This document shows, piece after piece, positions 5,861 to 9,106 of a stretch of DNA of 9,106 nt. The stretch comes from CAYWLI01 sp964519535 (GTDB lineage: Bacteria; Desulfobacterota; B13-G15; RBG-16-54-18), in assembly GCA_964519535.1 (NCBI GenBank), contig CAZFIR010000096.1, positions 1-9,106 of the forward strand, written 5' to 3'. Below the pieces are notes generated by a model that saw only the letters and a program-made list of their open reading frames with translations, searched no databases and had not been told where the DNA came from. Positions within the stretch are counted from its first letter, which is position 1. Each line of letters opens with the position of its first letter. A program made the translations under genes and the position numbers.

Positions 5861-6829
5861 ATGTCCATCTCCGGGCAAGCGTTTACCCTCACGGCAGGAA
5901 AGGCGGATCACGGTAAGAGGCTCGACCGCTTCCTGAGCGATCACCTGCCCGACACATCCCGGACACAGATCCAGCGATACATTCGGGAGGGCTTTGTCCT
6001 CCTCAATGCCGCCCAGGCCAAAGGCGGCACAAAGGTCAGGGAGGGGAACCGGATCAGCGGTCAGATCCCGGCACCCATGGTCTCGGAAGTAACACCTGAG
6101 GAACTCCCGATACAGTTCTTATACGAGGACGAACATATCGTTGTGGTGAATAAACCGCCGGGGATGGTGGTCCACCCGGCAGGCAGGGTGACCTCGGGAA
6201 CCCTGGTCAACGCCCTGCTCTTTCGCTGTCATGATCTCCAGGGGGTGGGAGGGGTGTTGCGCCCGGGAATCGTCCACCGCCTGGACAAGGGGACGTCAGG
6301 GGTCATGGTGGTGGCCAAGAACGATCTGGCCCATGAGGCCCTGGTACGACAGTTTAAGGGGCGAGAGGTGAAAAAGATCTACCTCGCCCTGGTCTACGGG
6401 AGGGTGGAGGCTGAAGAGGGCGCCGTCACCGCCCCGATGGGGAGGCACCCCACGGACCGGAAGCGGTTTTCCGTGCGCACGCGGCAGCCCAAAGAGGCCC
6501 TGACCCAGTGGCTGGTAAAGGAGCGGTTTAGGGGGATCACCTTGGTGCAGGTATCACCCAAGACGGGCAGGACCCATCAGATCAGAGTCCATATGAGCTC
6601 CATCGGCCATCCCCTGGTGGGGGACCCCCTGTACACAAAGAAGCGGTGGCTCGACCGGATAGAGGATCCCCGCTTGAGGGCGCTAATCAAGTCCCTGGGG
6701 AGACAGGCCCTGCACGCCTTCCTCCTCGCCTTCCGGCACCCGGCCTCGGGGGAGCCCGTGGAGTTCACCGCACCTATGCCGGACGATATGGAAACAATCC
6801 TGGAGGCGCTGCGTGGCAAAGGAATTTAA
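5861..6829 (+). CDS. rluD: RluA/RluD-family 23S rRNA pseudouridine synthase
   Basis: From the ATG at 5861 the protein is 322 aa. Residues about 20-66 form an S4 RNA-binding domain ('KRLDRFLSDHLPDTSRTQIQ'). The catalytic domain follows, with 'EDEHIVVVNKPPGMVVHPA', the active-site motif HRLDKGTSG (catalytic Asp D142) and 'PKTGRTHQIRVHM' near the C-terminus. It would isomerise uridines in 23S rRNA; in E. coli RluD acts on helix 69. RluA, RluC and RluD cannot be told apart with certainty, but the S4 domain and the neighbouring pgeF gene favour RluD. The ATG lies 4 nt after the selA stop, and the purine run AGGGGG abuts it directly, too close for normal Shine-Dalgarno pairing. Translation probably depends on coupling from selA. 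An upstream in-frame TTG (5846) has no better site. Confidence 0.93.
   Translation: MSISGQAFTLTAGKADHGKRLDRFLSDHLPDTSRTQIQRYIREGFVLLNAAQAKGGTKVREGNRISGQIPAPMVSEVTPEELPIQFLYEDEHIVVVNKPPGMVVHPAGRVTSGTLVNALLFRCHDLQGVGGVLRPGIVHRLDKGTSGVMVVAKNDLAHEALVRQFKGREVKKIYLALVYGRVEAEEGAVTAPMGRHPTDRKRFSVRTRQPKEALTQWLVKERFRGITLVQVSPKTGRTHQIRVHMSSIGHPLVGDPLYTKKRWLDRIEDPRLRALIKSLGRQALHAFLLAFRHPASGEPVEFTAPMPDDMETILEALRGKGI
6802..6806 (+). promoter_or_regulatory. Ribosome binding site fixing the pgeF GTG start
   Basis: GGAGG inside the end of rluD lies 6 nt before the GTG at 6813. It supports this GTG as the start even though it overlaps rluD by 17 nt. No ATG in this frame is closer to the conserved domain. Confidence 0.7.
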
Positions 6830-7526
6830 GTTGAAAGAGCAGGACGGGGTCTCCGTCCTCCAACTTCCCCTGTTCCGAAGGACAAAACATGCCTTCGGCA
6901 CCAGGACCAGGAAGGGAGAAAAGAAGCTCAGTGCGGCCCTCGGTATCCCATCGGGGCGACTCCTCACCCTGCGGCAGGTCCACGGAGCCGAGGTACTGAT
7001 ATTCAAGGAAAACCTCAAGGCCCTCGCCTACCCCCTCCCCTATGATGCCGTCATCACGGACAAGAAAAGGGTGGCCCTCGGGATCTCGACGGCCGACTGC
7101 CTCCCCATCTTGATGGTCGATAGATCAAAAAAGGTCATCGCCGCCGTCCATGCCGGCTGGCGGGGGGTATGGCGCGGGGTCGTGCAGAAGACCGCACGCG
7201 CGATGATGGAGGCCTTTACATGCTCACCCAAGGACATCCTGGTGGGGATCGGACCGGGGATCGGACCGTGCTGCTATGAGGTGGGAACGGATGTGAAGAG
7301 CCTCTTTCAGATCTCCTTTGACGACCCTCATCGGTTTATTCAGGAACGGGAGGGGAGGAGCTACCTTGACTTGAGCAGCGCCGCTCAGTTAGAATTATCC
7401 CAGGTGGGGATCCCCCCGGAGAATATCGAAGCTATCCCCCTCTGCACCGCCTGCAGGAAGGATCTCTTCTTCTCCTACCGGCGGGACAAAAAAGCGGGGA
7501 GACAGCTCAGTTTTATCATGCTGTGA
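6813..7526 (+). CDS. pgeF: PgeF/YfiH laccase-domain protein (peptidoglycan editing factor)
   Basis: This 237-aa protein matches the length of E. coli YfiH (about 243 aa). The metal-binding set of the family is visible: H57 in 'LRQVHGAEV', C96 in 'STADCLPILM' and H113 in 'AVHAGWRG'. 'GIGPGIGPCCYEVG' (C153, C154) and the terminal 'CTACRKDLFFSYRRD' with 'GRQLSFI' complete the signature. Family members have been called multicopper polyphenol oxidases. E. coli PgeF hydrolyses muropeptide precursors carrying L-Ser in place of L-Ala, and related proteins act on purine nucleosides (FAMIN-like), so the substrate here is uncertain. The start is GTG, supported by GGAGG 6 nt upstream. The gene overlaps rluD by 17 nt, and the same rluD-pgeF order occurs in E. 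coli, which points to a conserved pair. Confidence 0.92.
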   Translation: MAKEFKLKEQDGVSVLQLPLFRRTKHAFGTRTRKGEKKLSAALGIPSGRLLTLRQVHGAEVLIFKENLKALAYPLPYDAVITDKKRVALGISTADCLPILMVDRSKKVIAAVHAGWRGVWRGVVQKTARAMMEAFTCSPKDILVGIGPGIGPCCYEVGTDVKSLFQISFDDPHRFIQEREGRSYLDLSSAAQLELSQVGIPPENIEAIPLCTACRKDLFFSYRRDKKAGRQLSFIML

Positions 7527-7538
7527 AAAGGAGGTCTC

Positions 7539-7838
7539 ATGTTTGTTTTCGGCAATCTCATCCTCGCCGTGGCCACGGTGATCAACATCGGCCTTACCAT
7601 CTATATGTGGCTCGTCATCATCAGGGCCCTCATCTCTTGGGTGAGCCCTAATCCCTACAACCCCATTGTCCAGTTCCTCTACCGGGCCACAGAGCCGGTC
7701 CTGTGGCGGGTGCGGAGGTTGCTCCCCATCAGTGGGATAGGGCTCGACTTTTCCCCTATCATTGTGATCCTTATCATCTACTTCCTGAAACTCTTCCTGG
7801 TCCGGACACTGATCCAGTTTGCCGCTCGGGCTGGATAA
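7539..7838 (+). CDS. YggT-family integral membrane protein
   Basis: This 99-aa protein is a single YggT unit; the E. coli protein has two units, while YlmG in Gram-positives has one. It has two membrane segments, about residues 1-28 and 68-93. Between them is the family loop 'RALISWVSPNPYNPIVQFLYRATEPVLWRVRRLLP', here recognised by its Pro-Asn-Pro-Tyr-Asn-Pro turn and TEP(V/L) element. YggT/YlmG proteins have been linked to cell division, membrane organisation or osmotic tolerance, but the molecular role is not settled. AAGGAGG ends 4 nt before the ATG. It follows pgeF by 12 nt and precedes a DUF167 gene, its partner in E. coli (yggT-yggU) too. Confidence 0.92.
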   Translation: MFVFGNLILAVATVINIGLTIYMWLVIIRALISWVSPNPYNPIVQFLYRATEPVLWRVRRLLPISGIGLDFSPIIVILIIYFLKLFLVRTLIQFAARAG

Positions 7839-7854
7839 TATGGAGGAGGCATCA

Positions 7855-8127
7855 GTGACTCTCAAGGTCCTTCTCCAGCCCCGTGCCTCCCGAGACGGAA
7901 TCGTGGGAATGCATGGGGACGCCCTCAAGGTGAAGGTAAGCGCGCCCCCCCTGGAGGGAAGGGCCAACAAGGCCCTCAAAAAGCTCCTTGCCGAGCACCT
8001 CGCGATTCCCCCCTCCCGGATCGAGATCATTACAGGCCAGCGCTCCAGGGAAAAACTACTGAGCATCTTCGGTATCTCCAGGGAAGAGGTAGAAAGGGCC
8101 CTGGGGGTCACCATCTCCCCTGTATGA
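7855..8127 (+). CDS. DUF167/YggU-family small protein
   Basis: This is a 90-aa soluble protein of the DUF167 (YggU) family. Signatures are 'VLLQPRASRDGIVG' at the start, 'LKVKVSAPPLEGRANKALKKLLAEHL' in the middle and 'IEIITGQRSREKLLSI' after it. The fold known for the family is a small alpha/beta domain, and no enzyme activity is established. The GTG at 7855 is chosen because GGAGG at 7845-7849 lies 5 nt before it. The in-frame ATG at 7840 precedes that site and has none of its own. The start is 16 nt after the yggT stop. Its TGA stop overlaps the next ATG as ATGA, so it is probably coupled to the peptidase gene. Confidence 0.9.
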   Translation: MTLKVLLQPRASRDGIVGMHGDALKVKVSAPPLEGRANKALKKLLAEHLAIPPSRIEIITGQRSREKLLSIFGISREEVERALGVTISPV

Positions 8128-9074
8128 CGCGAACCTTCGCCCTGCTTTTCCCCACTCTTATGCTGCTGTCTCCTGGATCGCTCATTGCCTCTCCATGGCT
8201 TGAGCTCCGCTCTCCACACGTCATCATGAAGTATCAGGAGCCAGAGCACAAGATGGCTGCCTTTCTCTTACAAAAGGCGGAGGAAATCAGGGAGACGGTC
8301 CTGCGGGATATCGGTCATGCTCCTACCTCCCCTACCCTGATCTACCTCGCCCCCACGAGGGAGGCATTTCAGGAGGTGCAGCCGAGGGGGCATCCCCCTC
8401 AGTGGGCGGTGGGGACGGCCTATCCCGCTCACAACCTCATCATCTTGAGATCCCCTCGCTCAATGAAGGGGGAAAGGATTGACATCGAAGAGGTCCTTCA
8501 GCACGAATACGCCCATCTCGCCTTGGATAGAGCCTTGAAAGGGAAAACAGCGCCCCGGTGGCTCGATGAGGGATTGACCATGCTCCAGAGCCGGGGGTGG
8601 AACTTCTCGTGGACCTATTGCCTGAGCAGGGGCGTCTTGAGTAAATCTCTCATTCCATTAGAAGAATTGGCGGACGGCTTTCCCCTTGAACAGGACCAGG
8701 CCCAGCTCGCCTACGCGCAGAGCCTCAGCTTCGTGAGCTATATCAAGACCGAGTATGGACTCAAGGCCCTCCCGCGCCTCATCAAGGGGATCGCCCATGG
8801 CCTCGATGCGGAGGAAGCCTTAAGAGTCGCCACGGGATTAGGACTGAGGAATCTGGAGCGGGGATGGAAGGCGGAGTTGAAAAAGAGGTACAGCTGGATA
8901 CCAATCGTCACCAGCTTTCTCTCCCTGTGGTTTTTGGCAAGCCTCCTCTTTTTGCTCGGCTACTGGCTCAAGCGCAAAAGGGCAAAGAGGATCCTGGCGG
9001 AGTGGGAGCAGGAGGAAGCACTTACGGAACCTCCTTTCCCCCCGAAATCATCTCGTGAAAAAGATCGAGAATAA
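8124..9074 (+). CDS. Membrane-anchored gluzincin metallopeptidase, peptidase MA type
   Basis: This 316-aa protein has an N-terminal signal sequence (about 1-22, 'FALLFPTLMLLSPGSLIAS'). A zinc protease core contains HEYAH (H127, E128, H131), and E149 in 'RWLDEGL', 18 residues after the second His, is the expected third ligand of a gluzincin. 'YAQSLSFVSYIKTEYGLKAL' after it is also typical of peptidase MA-like proteins. Near the C-terminus is one membrane helix (about 259-283) followed by the positive stretch KRKRAKR. The catalytic domain should therefore lie in the periplasm with a short charged cytoplasmic tail (EEALTEPPFPPKSSREKDRE). The substrate is unknown. The ATG overlaps the previous stop (ATGA) with no separate strong ribosome binding site, so it is probably coupled to the DUF167 gene. 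It is the last complete gene. Confidence 0.85.
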   Translation: MTRTFALLFPTLMLLSPGSLIASPWLELRSPHVIMKYQEPEHKMAAFLLQKAEEIRETVLRDIGHAPTSPTLIYLAPTREAFQEVQPRGHPPQWAVGTAYPAHNLIILRSPRSMKGERIDIEEVLQHEYAHLALDRALKGKTAPRWLDEGLTMLQSRGWNFSWTYCLSRGVLSKSLIPLEELADGFPLEQDQAQLAYAQSLSFVSYIKTEYGLKALPRLIKGIAHGLDAEEALRVATGLGLRNLERGWKAELKKRYSWIPIVTSFLSLWFLASLLFLLGYWLKRKRAKRILAEWEQEEALTEPPFPPKSSREKDRE

Positions 9075-9106
9075 CGTGGGATTCAAATATCGTTTGCGCG
9101 GAAAAT
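9075..9106. other. Right end of the window after the peptidase gene
   Basis: These 32 bases hold no recognisable terminator hairpin or start site. Whether the rightward unit ends here cannot be decided from this window. Confidence 0.4.

Noticed and set aside
7244..7267. Perfect tandem 12-bp repeat GGGGATCGGACC in pgeF
   Set aside because: It encodes GIGPGIGP, part of a conserved family motif whose two halves are naturally similar, so it is not a mobile or regulatory repeat.
7395..8249. A 284-codon minus-strand open frame opposite pgeF, yggT and DUF167
   Set aside because: It crosses three recognised genes on the opposite strand, has no ribosome binding site I could find, and its product resembles no protein family.
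2388..9074. Possible selenoprotein in the same unit as selA
   Set aside because: I looked at the TGA stops of the small protein, pgeF and DUF167. None is followed by a plausible family extension, and the full-length proteins match their families without any read-through.

Overview
The window holds two divergent, tightly packed transcription units from what looks like an anaerobic bacterium of the Desulfobacterota (deltaproteobacterial) type. That placement is an inference from the gene set: a cobalamin-binding radical SAM protein of the kind I associate with that group, a bacterial selenocysteine synthase (SelA), a TolC-type outer membrane factor that requires a Gram-negative envelope, and fairly GC-rich coding DNA with many G/C third positions. 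No rRNA, tRNA, CRISPR array, insertion sequence or phage gene was seen.

Left unit (minus strand, about 2206 down to 1, leaving the window on the left): a TetR/AcrR-type repressor, a TolC-family outer membrane factor, and the first 18 codons of a secreted protein. That last gene is most likely the periplasmic adaptor (membrane fusion protein) of an RND or ABC exporter. The repressor gene has a strong sigma70-like promoter (TTGACA, 16 nt, TATATT). Its predicted start point lies inside a 15-bp inverted repeat, with a related half-degenerate copy 18 bp away. This is the layout of an autorepressed, ligand-inducible efflux operon.

Intergenic region 2207-2387: about 180 bases with no gene. It contains an 8-bp inverted repeat nearly concentric with a TCACGTGA palindrome, just ahead of the rightward unit, and only weak promoter matches.

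Right unit (plus strand, 2388-9074): eight genes with gaps of 4-52 nt or overlaps. They are a 79-aa protein of unknown function, a B12-binding/radical SAM protein (resembling the Ta0216 family), selA, an RluD-type 23S rRNA pseudouridine synthase, a PgeF/YfiH laccase-domain protein, YggT, DUF167/YggU, and a membrane-anchored HExxH gluzincin of the peptidase MA type. The last five are a housekeeping block whose pairs (rluD-pgeF and yggT-yggU) are also neighbours in E. coli. The first three add selenium and radical chemistry in front of it. Translational coupling is likely at several junctions: a Shine-Dalgarno overlapping the previous stop, a 17-nt overlap and an ATGA overlap.

No clear new multi-gene system is evident. 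The items most worth a second look are the radical SAM-selA pairing without selB or selC in the window, the uncharacterised 79-aa leader gene, the TetR operator pair, and a G9 tract in the radical SAM gene.
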